Shown here piece by piece: positions 21,401-31,033 of a stretch of DNA of 35,261 nt (within the stretch, counting starts at the first letter, position 1; every line of letters begins with the position of its first letter). Under the pieces are notes generated by a model, which did not search any database, was not told the origin of the DNA, and worked only from the letters and a program-made list of their open reading frames with translations. The position numbers and the translations under genes were made by a program. The stretch lies in the NCBI GenBank assembly GCA_008931825.1, contig QXVZ01033414.1, forward strand, positions 1 to 35,261. Reading direction: 5' to 3'. The stretch comes from Phallusia fumigata (lineage: Eukaryota; Chordata; Ascidiacea; Phlebobranchia; Ascidiidae).

Positions 21401-23824
21401 TGCCACCCCAGAAATTTCCTGGATTGTTGTGTTTGCACCTATAGTATTAGTGATAACAGAGGGTATAATATCACTACAAACCAATGGGCGCATGTTGCGT
21501 AATTTTATCACGTAGCAGACTGCTCGGATTAGATTATTACGCCACCCCACATGAAAAAATAATTGCTAAAAAATTGACGCCTATGCCCCTACAGGACAAA
21601 TGCAAACACAAAGTGATAATATTAAAAGGACTAGTCTATCTAAAAAGCACTACAAGCCTATCATGAAAGCTTTACTGTAAAGTCAAAATTCCTCACCAGT
21701 TGAGAACCATTGATTTGGCACCTATGCTTTACATTAACTAAGGCCTTGACTCACTTGAATTATACCCCACATTAGAAAGAGTGAAACAAACTTAAGTTTT
21801 AGCTGTAACAAAATATGTCTGTAAGTTGTGAAGTGTAAGGATTGTTTTTGTGTATGTCGTTATAGTGGGTTTAAATTTGGTCTTGGTCTGATGTCGACCT
21901 TTGTTGATGTCACATTTTGTGAACAGGTTCACAAGCCAAAGTCGAACATTGCTGAGCAAGTGGAAGTGTTAGAAAATATCGCAAATCTAGGTAAGATGTT
22001 TGACATGTTTTGATTAAAGATACTTAAGCCCAGGAGTTGCAACCTAAAAAGCTGATTATGCCCATTACTTTAAGAAAGAAGAAAAATCAGACGTTTTTTT
22101 ATTTTACTAGATCTTCCGACAAGCAGTCATCATGGCTCAACCAGGAATTTGACATATGGAGTAAGTTATTGTTGTTGTATGTAGCAATGCTCTTCAGTTG
22201 ATGCGCTTTTGCTTTTTCGTCCCATAATATGTAAAAAAAATGTTTTGCAGGTAAAATTTCATGGTGATGAAGAAACTGAATCAAATGGTTCTGGTGGTTC
22301 CGATTATAGTGGTAAGTAATAACAATACATAATCATCCAGTAGGAATCAACTTCTCCTGTGGTTAACTGGGTATTTTTAGACATACAATTCACAATTTTG
22401 AAAAATTTCAATAGGAAGATACAAGCCAGGACTTGTGTATAAAACATATTCTACGTTTCGATGAATGCTGTTTCATCATCAAAAATGACTCGCAAAGCGG
22501 CACAAAGTTAATTGTCGCAGTAATAGAAAAAAAGAGGTGTTAATCCCTTCGTCTTTGTGTTGCTTTTCCAAGTTATTCTTGATGACGACAACAGTATTTA
22601 TGGAAACGGTAAAAATTTGTCTTGAAAAAAATTCATCGATTTTGAAACATAACTCAACGGTTATAGATTGCCAGCTATAGAAAATATGTCGTACAGAAAA
22701 AATAGTTTCAGCCTAGAAGCAGAAATTGTGAAAACATTCAGGAGCTGTACCCAGTTCAAAGTTACATCTTGTTTTTACTATTTAGGTCCCAAGTTATTCA
22801 AGCAGCTGATCTCGAAGTCAAATCGAGCATTGATCAACAACGCCCTCAACCATTGTTGCTTGCCAGGAAAGGTCAACGAAACTGTACGCAAAAAAACCTT
22901 ACGGGTATGATAACCTTTTTTCATTTACAAATGCTTGACTATTTAATACAACAGACTGAAGATCAGTCGATTCAAAACGAGGTTTTACAGGAACTGACAG
23001 TGCCATGATTATGCATAATTATAGGCGCCGGCATGTAGGGGTGAGAAGGGGCACTTGACCCCTCCTGGAATTCCAAAAAAGTACTTTATTAATTGTATAT
23101 GTGCTATCGAACATAATCTAATCAATGAAAAAGTATGTTTCTGTTAATTTCCTTTCCTTGGAAAAGTTTCTGCCGGTGCCCATGGTCGTAATAACCAAAA
23201 TATATTTGTTTTTTATTAACTGATGTTGTTTCCTTACCTATTATAGAAGATTTGAAGTGTAACATTAAAAAATTCGCAAATATTTACTCCATACAGTGTG
23301 GAATTAATACTTACGCAATACCGTGTATATAACGTAAAATTACGTCATTACTCGTCGGGCATTGAATAACAAAAATCAAAGTAAAAAGGGAACAACTTCC
23401 CCTTCTTGGTTGGGGTTTAATTGCCCAAAAATTGCGGTAATTTGACCTGGTTGCGTTGCAGGCATTGGATGAAAGTAGTGCCAGGCATCTCATGGTTTTA
23501 TTTCGTGACAACAAATGCCAATACAGGGCGATATACAGCTACAATCCTGATGAAGAAAAACTTCGAAAAATTACCGGCAATGGTAAGTTTTAAAATAAGT
23601 GTAGTAGAGCTGCACAATGGTGCACCTTTGAAATAGCTGGTATAATTTGGTCCTAATTATCCAATATTTCAGGTCCAAACTGCATTGTTCCTTCAATGAT
23701 TGAAGCTTTGTTCAAATACAACTCAGGCCGTCGTACATTCAACTGTGTTCCTTCGAAAACTCTAGCAGTCAGCATTGATGCTATTACTATAAAAAGCTCT
23801 TTATGGCAGCATTCAAAAAAGTGA
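9479..23824 (+). CDS. CAMSAP: CAMSAP/Patronin, microtubule minus-end-binding protein
   Basis: Thirty exons, all GT/AG and in phase, about 1336 aa: 9479-9541, 9841-9979, 10574-10737, 11137-11301, 11455-11490, 11848-11965, 12144-12383, 12883-12949, 13264-13405, 13787-13917, 14510-14649, 14823-14977, 15359-15669, 15849-16041, 16442-16606, 17504-17567, 17651-17749, 18111-18560, 19041-19100, 19169-19279, 19843-19908, 20430-20586, 20901-21063, 21927-21990, 22111-22160, 22251-22311, 22786-22904, 22955-22999, 23462-23582, 23673-23824. An in-frame stop precedes the ATG (a second ATG is two codons on). Residues about 165-305 form the CAMSAP-type calponin homology domain (LDDICDSCILVMLLNYYCP). Coiled coils lie near 700-760, 822-865 and 1030-1115. 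Residues about 1192-1336 are the C-terminal CKK domain (GPKLFKQLISKSN, LNHCCLPGKVNE, ITGNGPNC, SIDAITIKSSLWQ). The family binds and stabilises free microtubule minus ends through CKK. The linker is Ser/Thr-rich and little conserved. Length and domain order match the family. Confidence 0.95.
10118..10387. mobile_element. Non-autonomous hAT-like MITE with target duplication
   Basis: The left end is CAGGGAATCTCAAATCTTTT; the right end on the minus strand is TAGAAATTTCCAAACTGAGG. It is flanked by AATTATAC and AATTATAT, an 8-bp duplication with 7 matches. It is 270 bp, has no ORF and lies in CAMSAP intron 2. Its sub-terminal TTTGTGACCCCTT resembles the element at 5708-6015. Confidence 0.7.
14712..14780 (+). 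repeat. tRNA-derived fragment (SINE head)
   Basis: GCCTGTATAGCTCAGTTGGT followed by AGAGCACCG reads as the 5' half of a tRNA with an intact A box. A degenerate B-box-like GGTTATTGATT sits about 45 nt further on, at tRNA spacing. No acceptor stem closes, so it is not a functional tRNA. It fills much of the 173-bp CAMSAP intron 11. Confidence 0.55.
16076..16353. mobile_element. Non-autonomous hAT-like MITE
   Basis: The left end is (C)AAGGGTAGACGACC; the right end reverse-complemented is CTAGGGATCTGCAACCCCCT. Flanks TACAAAAC and TATAAAAC match at 7 of 8, with one base of uncertainty about the left boundary. It lies in CAMSAP intron 14 and has no ORF. Confidence 0.55.
17775..18041. mobile_element. 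Non-autonomous hAT-like MITE
   Basis: The left end CAGGGGTCGACAACCTAGGC matches a common hAT terminus. The right end reverse-complemented is CAGGGTCGCCCGTGGGCC. Flanks ATTCAAAC and ATTTACAC match at 6 of 8. It is 267 bp, in CAMSAP intron 17. Confidence 0.6.
20202..20250 (+). other. Tandem spliced-leader-like motif in a CAMSAP intron
   Basis: Two adjacent similar units: ATTCTATTTGATAAAG at 20204-20219 and ATTCTATTTGAATAAT at 20230-20245. The second matches 15 of 16 bases of the Ciona spliced-leader exon as I recall it (ATTCTATTTGAATAAG). No GT donor follows, so this is not an SL RNA gene in its normal form. It lies in CAMSAP intron 21. It may be a leader-derived insertion or coincidence. Confidence 0.4.
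20711..20785 (+). repeat. Copy of dispersed repeat family R1
   Basis: AAGAAGACACAAGCCAGTAC, then TTGAGTGTTAAACATTTTCT, and a GTTGTTGTCATCA end. In CAMSAP intron 22, immediately upstream of the CC3-like coiled-coil exon. Confidence 0.65.
21250..21712. mobile_element. hAT-like MITE carrying a nested insertion
   Basis: The left end is CAGTGGTTCCTAACC; the right end reverse-complemented is CAATGGTTCTCAACTGG. Flanks TTTTGACA and ATTTGGCA match at 6 of 8. It is 463 bp, in CAMSAP intron 23. A smaller inverted-repeat unit at 21316-21442 appears to be inserted in it. Confidence 0.6.
21316..21442. mobile_element. Small inverted-repeat element (family ATAGGYGCCG)
   Basis: Starts ATAGGTGCCG and ends GCACCTAT, an 8-bp perfect inverted terminal repeat. 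The inside is G/C-rich with GGGTGGCAGGGGTGGCGGCA and a matching C-rich CTGCCACCCC further on, which would extend the fold-back. Related ends occur at 23021-23180. Confidence 0.45.
22405..22481 (+). repeat. Copy of dispersed repeat family R1
   Basis: ATTTCAATAGGAAGATACAA, then GCCAGGACTTGTGTATAAAA, TTCTACGTTTCG and a TTTCATCATCA end. About 90 bp further on (22573-22595), GATGACGACAACAG is an inverted partial copy of the terminal GTTGTCATCATC motif, so this copy may be one arm of a larger fold-back. It lies in CAMSAP intron 26. Confidence 0.6.
23021..23180. mobile_element. Small inverted-repeat element (family ATAGGYGCCG)
   Basis: Starts ATAGGCGCCGGCA; the right end reverse-complemented is ATGGGCACCGGCA (11 of 13 match). 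It begins about 21 bp after the 3' end of the short CAMSAP exon 22955-22999, in the intron that splits the CKK domain. Confidence 0.5.
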
Positions 23825-24595
23825 ATCTTGAAATTTGTATGTAGATGCTCAATGTCCAAATTCTTCTCTTCAGGTCCGACACTTGTAAAAATGTATTGGT
23901 ACTACGATATTCAGTGCATGTGGTCATTTTTTAACTACGTTTAACAAAATTAGTGCTTTTGATTCTTTTTCGACTTTAAAATCTTTACATTTTGGGTTTG
24001 TTGTTCATATGTATGTGACAAAAGAGTGATTTGTGGCCAATTNATGGTTTTATTTCGTGACAACAAATGCCAATACAGGGCGATATACAGCTACAATCCT
24101 GATGAAGAAAAACTTCGAAAAATTACCGGCAATGGTAAGTTTTAAAATAAGTGTAGTAGAGCTGCACAATGGTGCACCTTTGAAATAGCTGGTATAATTT
24201 GGTCCTAATTATCCAATATTTCAGGTCCAAACTGCATTGTTCCTTCAATGATTGAAGCTTTGTTCAAATACAACTCAGGCCGTCGTACATTCAACTGTGT
24301 TCCTTCGAAAACTCTAGCAGTCAGCATTGATGCTATTACTATAAAAAGCTCTTTATGGCAGCATTCAAAAAAGTGAATCTTGAAATTTGTATGTAGATGC
24401 TCAATGTCCAAATTCTTCTCTTCAGGTCCGACACTTGTAAAAATGTATTGGTACTATGATATTCAGTGCATGTGGTCATTTTTTAAACTAGGTTTAACAA
24501 AATTGGTGCTTTTGATTCTTTTTCGACTTTAAAATCTTTACATTTTTGGTTTGTTGTTCATGTGTATGTAACAAAAGAGTGATTCGTTGCCAGTT
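23492..24595 (+). repeat. Tandem duplicate of the CAMSAP 3' exons across an N, probable assembly artefact
   Basis: 23492-24042 is repeated at 24044-24595, directly after the N at 24043, with an offset of 552. The repeated coding part appears unchanged; differences gather in the 3' UTR (for example AACTACG versus AAACTAGG, GTGGCCAATT versus GTTGCCAGTT). The second copy contains exon remnants at 24044-24134 and 24225-24376 encoding the same CKK end. The second copy starts inside an exon without its acceptor, which favours two unmerged alleles over a real duplication. Confidence 0.8.
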
Positions 24596-25604
24596 TCAGT
24601 GCATCAATATTAAGTGCTTCACTGGTGTAGCCACTTTGGTGGTACAGTTTGTAATGTCAGTTTCATTGCGGACATATTTCCATCAACTCTTTTGAACTAC
24701 ATGACATATTTTTTCCGGATATTTCAATTCCTTTTGTTTTTCCAAATATAAATGTTTGCTTGGTGGATAAAAACAGTTTGTCACTGGTTGGTGCTTTTTA
24801 GTGAAGAATCCCTATACGTGTTGGTGCTTCAAAAACTATCCACATCTTGGCNTTTTTCCAAATATAAATGTTTGCTTGGTGGATAAAAACAGTTTGTCAC
24901 TGGTTGGTGCTTTTTAGTGAAGAATCCCTATACGTGTTGGTGCTTCAAAAACTATCCACATCTTGGCAGCACTGTTTACTACTTCTATATTGGTACTATC
25001 ATAACCTCACCGGACACTGTTTAGCTGTGTGTGGGTGCTTCATTGTTAATGTTGTTGGTTACTTATTTCTTGTTGCTGCTACTGTTATTTTTTCATGTGC
25101 ATACACAAGTTTCACTGTTAGGTCTTTCTGTTGCGGACTTTTTCTTTGTATGTTGAATTGCATCAATTTGACAACAGTTAGGCAAGAAATATATTATTCT
25201 GTGACTCCGACCTGGGTGATATCGGCTGAATCTGTTAAATGTACATGTTAATTTTTTGTACAAGGTGTATTTTAAGAGGCGCAAAATTACAAAACAAAGA
25301 GGAAAAAATAAAACCACTATTATGATTTCGTTTTTTGACATTTAGCATTGTCTTCACCCACATCACAAAACCCTTTTGTAGAATAACATAACCTCATCCA
25401 TAAGAAAAATAAAAGGTAAGAAACAACATTTAACACAATTTTTTAACCAACACCAATAAACTTTAAAGAAATCCAAAGCAAGAGGCACTTTTCTTGCCCA
25501 TTTTCCACCTGTCATGGGGTATGCAGCACAAACTGAAATGCCACATCAAAACCAGATGCACAAAGGACCATGATTCATGACTTATTAAACTTCTTTTGAG
25601 GTTT
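23825..25604. other. CAMSAP 3' UTR region and convergent intergenic space
   Basis: After the CAMSAP stop there is no further supported exon. The long open frame at 24868-25251 is Cys/Leu/Phe-rich without a domain and spans a duplicated block, so I read it as UTR. Candidate plus-strand poly(A) signals are AATAAA at 25307-25312 and 25408-25413. SDE2 ends from the other side at 25605, so the two genes converge and their transcripts may overlap. Confidence 0.5.
24737..24967 (+). repeat. 115-bp exact tandem duplicate across an N
   Basis: 24737-24851 (starting TTTTTCCAAATATAAATG) is followed by an N at 24852 and then repeated at 24853-24967 with no difference that I can see. This is the pattern expected when two contig ends that overlap by 115 bp are placed side by side without merging. 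Confidence 0.8.
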
Positions 25605-27239
25605 TTAACTACTGTCTGTTGATGGCTCATTACCATCTTGTTTTCCATTAGTCCTCAAATTTGGTGTTGGTTCTTTGTTCAGAGTGTCAGTTTCATTGGA
25701 AGAAGTAGTTTCTTCTGTTGGATTAGTCTCCGATACTGTGTTATCTTTGCTAGATGAACCTCCAGAGCTTGTGGGAACAGTTTGTTTTGAAATCATAGGA
25801 ATAATGTCATCGTCATCAGAGGAATCTGTGTCGGAATCAACATCATCCATTCCTAACCATAACTTTGACTTTTTCTGCACAGGATCTTCTTTCTCCTTTT
25901 CACTGAAAAACAAACCAACAAATTATATATCTGTTGAACAATGAGTTAAAATACACCTGCATGTACTTGAACATAAAATTTTTGAGTTAAAAATTAACAT
26001 ACACTCTCGAATGCTTTTGAGTACAAATCTAAACTGTCATTATTACTTCATTGGATTTATAGAAGTACCAAGTTGATCAGTGCATACAAATAAAGCGCTT
26101 TGAAAAAATAAGACATTTGATTATAATGGTAGCAAAAAGGGTTGTGCTGCATGCACTTTCTCCATTTTACTGGAATATAAATCTAACAGCTTATTCTTCC
26201 AACCTTTTTGGTTGATTTGCAGACTTCCGCTTGTGGACAGCAATTCCAGCTTTAAGGGCATCTTCAACATTGTCTTGAGTTGTTTCAAGGGATTTTTCAT
26301 ACGCTGGGTCATTGAAAAAGTGCTTCGGTTTCTCCAGCTTACGTTCCAGTTTTTCAATTCTAAAAATATTGTATTCGAATATAAGGAGCTTGTTACATAA
26401 ACAAACATGAATAAATCTTAACCTTGGCCACATTTCACTGCACAAACACTTACCAAGCAACTACAAAGCTAACAACAAACAGACCAGGTGCAGGCAAATC
26501 AAAATGTGAGGGCTTACACACTTTTTTACATCTTTGTCTTCTTCTTGTTCAGCCTTCTTTTTTGCCCACTCAATCATTTTCTTTTCATTGTTCACATCTC
26601 TCATTCGCCTTCCATTCAAATCTCTGCATGCTTCCCTTACAACAAATGTCACAAAATATTACAAAGTGGCAAATATGTTAATTTCAAACATAGGAAAACT
26701 AATTTTATGTCAAAAATATGGTTACATTGAAAGTTTACAATTGTAATATATAGGTAATGGGCAAAAGTGGTACAGACTAAAATTCGATACTAAATGAACT
26801 TTACTCCCCAAATTTGTTTTTGTTTATTGAATTATCCATCTCTCTTTCGAGTGAGCGGACGATTAATAAAGGACAAATAAATTCAAAATAGAAGGCTTGA
26901 CTTTGCACTGAATCTGTATATTAATCAGGTACAGCATAGTTTTAGTTACTTGTTGGTGGTCTTTTCAATTTGCGATCCCATAGCCCTCAGCATTGATCCA
27001 AACCCCCCCTTGCCACCACGAAGACGCACATGGAGACACAAATGTTCCCCACTTGAGACTTGATCCTCATTTTGTAGAAGTTTTCCATGCTTAGTGAAAT
27101 ATATGCAATCTTCAACAAGACTTGAAATAATTCCAATGTCCAGTAAGCTACAGATGACCGATTTCACATTTCCTTCAGTTACGTCGATCGATTTGGTGCC
27201 AGAATTTACACAGGCCAAGTCAATATTAAGTAAACACAT
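25605..27239 (-). CDS. SDE2: SDE2, splicing and genome-maintenance factor with ubiquitin-like N-terminus
   Basis: Four exons, 27239-26950, 26635-26522, 26359-26204 and 25902-25605, in phase, about 285 aa; a stop precedes the ATG in frame. Residues 1-76 are the ubiquitin-like fold ending LRGG, followed at once by [20 protein letters not shown]. This GG/KGG site is where SDE2 proteins are cut to release the active C-terminal part, which begins with Lys. Exon 2 carries the conserved [19 protein letters not shown] block and a charged helix; exon 3 has [17 protein letters not shown]. Exon 4 has KLWLGMDD and an acidic Ser/Asp tract, then a Ser/Thr-rich tail. Family role: spliceosome-associated factor for selected introns and, in vertebrates, replication-stress responses in the nucleus. 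The C-terminal SAP domain of vertebrate SDE2 is not seen, making this shorter than the roughly 450-aa human protein. Confidence 0.94.
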
Positions 27240-28237
27240 ATTTTAAAACTGATACGTCCAACTACTTTTATTTGTTTTTGCTTTGTGACTTTAAACACAG
27301 GCGATAAATAAATCTGCAACTTTACTTGACGAATTGTCGTGTTTACAATTATTTAATCACATCGGTTCACCCACACTGAATCAGTGTGTAAAAATCAATA
27401 AAAAGCGGGAAACTTTTTTTTACATGGACAGTGGACACTACACTATTGTCTTGACCAAAGCACTATAACAGAAACTTTGGCGTTTGTTATCAGATACGCG
27501 TTTCTCTTAAAGATTGGGTTTGTGCATGCCGCCGGGCCTTAAGGGCCTTGTGGAATGAGTTTTTGCCGGGATTCAGTAGTTTATTTACTTATGCTTATTA
27601 CTTATTGAATGTTTATGAAAAATGGCAAGCTAACTTGGAAAATATTAGACCGAAATTGAGTCTGCATAATAATAACATTGTTATCTTGTTCACACATAGA
27701 CAAACATGGAGTGAACCGAATAAAGGTAGATAGCAAATGTGGACATAGGCTACATTGTAAACTGCTACTGCTATGAAGGTTGCGTGCCAGTACAGTATTT
27801 TAAGTAACTATTTATAAAAGTTACAAGTTATGAAGCTGTCGAAAGAAAATTTGATTTGCTGTTTGCTGCCAAGATGAGAGTTGCGGAAGGTTGGCTACAA
27901 AGGATTATCTCAGCAAAGGACACCCAATAAATCTTCCCAAGACAAATAGGTTTGTTTTGTGTTGTTTTATTAACGTAGAGACAGTGGTTGTGTAAAGTTT
28001 GTAAAAGGTAATAACAGCTGTCACTGGGTCAGCGGAAGTGAAATAAATGTAAATTTAAAGTTATTTTTATACATAAACGCTGTGGATCAATGGGCAATAT
28101 GTTAAATTAGCATACATGGATCTGTGTGTATTGAATACAAAGCACAATTCGATTGCTACATGACAGAATAGGTGTTATTACTGCCTATGTCGGTGATACA
28201 CAGTTAAGGGTAAGCAGTTTGCAAAAAACGGTTTAGC
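27240..28237. other. Intergenic stretch between the receptor 3' end and SDE2
   Basis: Holds the SDE2 promoter side and the 3' end of the minus-strand receptor gene. TTTATT at 27966-27971 is a candidate minus-strand AATAAA for the receptor, about 270 nt past its stop. I see no other gene or repeat here. Confidence 0.45.
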
Positions 28238-31033
28238 CTAGTTCAGTTTCCCGATTCCAAAACGGTAGCGGAACTGCATAATTTTGCGTGGTATCGTTTC
28301 GTTGACTAACGATTTCGCCGATTTGCGAAACTGGTGGTGAAGATAGTAGATGATAAAGAACATGCTTGAACTCCGAACCAGAAAAAAGAAAACCAAAAAT
28401 ATAGAAATTCCCGGGTTTACCACAATCCCTTCTTGAACGGCACCACAAATGTAAAGTATACATGGGACGGTGTAGGCGAAAACGCGGATTGCTGCTAATT
28501 TGAAGCCTGATACCTGTCGCCGTTTTGTGACGCTGTAAATTTGAAACAGTGGTTTAGGTTGAAACTGTCAGTATATTTTGTTTTGCTTGTGCGTTTGTAA
28601 TTAGTTTTGCCTGTCAAACGTACACAAAATGTGTCCAAACGTAAAAATAAATCAGAAAAATCTTTAAATTATTTATCAACGATTATCTAAAAACGTCGAG
28701 TTTTATACCGACTGTTACCTTGACATTGTTTTCCACAACTTCAAAGTGTAGTACAAATACAAAATCACCCAGGTTATGGTTAAACAAACAATGATTAGGC
28801 CGACAACTAGCATTGATCTAAAGAACCAGATTCCATTCGTCCCGTTTTCTGCCGTGCACCTAAAGTAAATGATTTTACGGTGTTTTAGAACGTTTTCAAA
28901 ACTGCGGAAAACTCCATACGTTACAATCGCAAGTTTGACATGATCATCGCGTTGACTTATCCGTACAATATACACCAGTGGGTTTTTTTTATGCGGCTTA
29001 TCAATCGTTGAAAAAATTCAAAACCATGGCGGCTTACATGGCAATTTCAACAGTGTTTAGTAAACTGCCATTTTGCATTTTGATAATAAGATAAATACAT
29101 CAATCAATTCAGACTTTTTTGCATGCAATATATACAGAGCTGGTAATACTTAACTTGAACCCCTGAAGCCTACAAACGGCACCCCGGTTGAGAAACACTG
29201 ATATTCATACTGACCTTCCAACAGTGGAAACAAACGCACCATCGAGTGACATTGTGTAATACGCCCAGTGGTCTGCCATTGGATAGATGTAAAATACGGC
29301 AACCACAATCCAAACCACAGGAAACAATATTTTAAACATTGGTAGTTTTTCTTTCTTCCATACCTCATACCTATAAAACAAACATACGTTGGTCTTTTGT
29401 TGGGAATATCTATAACTTAAAAATGTTTGTTCGTATATGCATCTGCATAAGGCTTATGTACAGTCAAACAGTCAAACATTCCGTCATCAGGGGATGCCTT
29501 TGTACAACACTGTAGCCTGTACGTAGTATTTACGATGGCGTTTCGAAAAGCCGGTTGCATCAGGACATCCCCACAAATCCTTAAACATCTTTGAGTATAG
29601 GACTTTTTAACTGATTTTTTTCTGCAGTGACTTTAAGTAAGGTAGACACGTTACGTAATAATGTTGTTTGTGACTGTATGTTCTAACCAAAATTTTTGTA
29701 GCAAAACAGTAGTTGTTGGGATGGAAAAGTAACCCTAAAATGAACTTTGGTGGAGACATCAGTGTACCCTTCTAAATTTGCGCCGGTGCACTACCAAACG
29801 AGTTTGCAAAGGCGTTTAACCCACGATTTTATTGCTTAACGAGTAATCAACGAGTAACAGGTAATACAAAGCTGCACCAAACGCAAGGAAAAATGTTCAT
29901 CTTACCGTAATGGTCGTTCGATTGTTTTGTATCTGTTGTACATCTCGAAATTCATGAGGACGAAACTCACCCCCACACAAATCCGTAGCAAGTAACCTTG
30001 GGCACATTGCAGGGCCTTGTTTAAAATCACATTTTTGACAAGGTTTTCTGGCGACCTTTAAAATGCAAATAGAATGTTGCAGCATGCAGAAACGCAAATA
30101 TTGCGCCGCAAACAATAACACGTTGTTTTACGCAAGCGGTTTTCGTAGTCATGTTTTCGTAGTCAAGATGAATTTAAATTTTTTAAGTAATATCGTAGTA
30201 GGCCCTCTTAAAGCGTCGTTGACCAATTTTATGGGCCAACACCCAATATAGGCTCCGCGTCAGAGTTTCAGTTTCAAACCTTTTTTGTTTTCCTAGAAAA
30301 ATTAACCACTACTAAAAACACGAAACAAAGAACTCCCTGTGTCATTCCTTATAAGTTAACACCCATAAACAGTAAAACATACACCACAAAAATTTACTTT
30401 TGAAATTTTCGTAAGGGCACTCCTTGTTCGATTTGGGCCCCTTAGTTTTAGTTTTGATCACCGGCCGTGGCAACAGACCTGGTACGGTGTTGTTTCCTAT
30501 TTAAATGCTTTGCATGCGTCAACACCAAGGATGGCAGTATGGTACGCAGCAAAAAACAATAAAAGGTACGGTACGCCGTGCATAAATGAAATACGTGGTA
30601 CGCACAACTGCATACTTACCGCACTGTCTAACATCCTTGTCTAAGGAAGGCAGCACCGCATGACACGCCTTTCATAACGTGGTACTTAAAACGCACAACG
30701 CAAGACATATCGTACCGTACTGCCGCCTTGCTTAAAATTACAGTAATTCTCTCACCCTGAATTTAGCCCGACGACCAACTCAAGTTGAATGTAAGCTATC
30801 AAGCTTCCAACCACTGAACCTAATAACAAATCCGACAATGCGGCGTGTTTTCGAATCAACCCTCCGACATAGTTCAGTTTTGGGTCATTGTTGGTGGTCA
30901 GTATAATGGCGATGTTGGTCACGAAAGACACCAGCACAAGAACAGTGGCCACTATGGCTATAGCAATGTGTAGCCCCCTGTTGACTTCTGAAAAACCGGT
31001 TGCAAGGATCGTTGCATCACAAGTTCGTTGGAG
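28238..31033 (-). CDS. Divergent class A-like seven-transmembrane receptor (5' partial)
   Basis: Five exons found, 31033-30756, 30055-29906, 29370-29215, 28859-28719, 28532-28238; 339 aa without the start. Every intron is phase 2. Numbering from the first visible residue: TM1 21-45 with N40 (N1.50 position); TM2 with ALSDLLLG, D68 (D2.50); C109 at the top of TM3; NRY 133-135 with KTIERPL, standing for the usual DRY and following loop; W163 in TM4; C196 before TM5, the likely disulfide partner of C109; TM5 209-232; TM6 with FAYTVPCILY (P6.50 present, the usual W absent); TM7 with VFFFLVRSSSMFFIIYYL, lacking NPxxY. It has no TM7 lysine, so it is not an opsin. Ligand and G protein are unknown. 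The first visible exon opens at an acceptor with no ATG, so an upstream exon is missing from this model. Confidence 0.8.
29155..29200. mobile_element. hAT-like terminal fragment beside a receptor exon
   Basis: Read on the minus strand from 29200: CAGTGTTTCTCAACCGGGGT, a typical hAT end. The opposite end is not found nearby. It starts 15 bp downstream (minus sense) of the donor of the exon 29370-29215. Confidence 0.5.
30526..30639. mobile_element. Small MITE, unit A of a tandem pair
   Basis: Starts CAAGGATGGCAGTATGG and ends CTAACATCCTTG, giving CAAGGATG inverted ends. The interior contains repeated GGTACGGTACG/GGTACGC motifs. It lies in the first visible intron of the receptor gene. Confidence 0.5.
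30642..30730. mobile_element. Small MITE, unit B of a tandem pair
   Basis: Starts AAGGAAGGCAGCAC; its right end reverse-complemented is CAAGGCGGCAGTACGGTACG. It follows unit A after two bases and shares its end sequence and GTAC-rich interior. It ends about 25 bp before the donor of the receptor exon 31033-30756. Confidence 0.5.

Noticed and set aside
23492..24595. A true tandem duplication of the CKK domain
   Set aside because: The second copy starts inside an exon without an acceptor, exactly after an N, and the first copy already ends with a stop codon.
24868..25251. 127-codon plus-strand open frame, hydrophobic and Cys-rich
   Set aside because: It overlaps a 115-bp duplication around an N, lies where the CAMSAP 3' UTR should be, and shows no domain or regular membrane topology.
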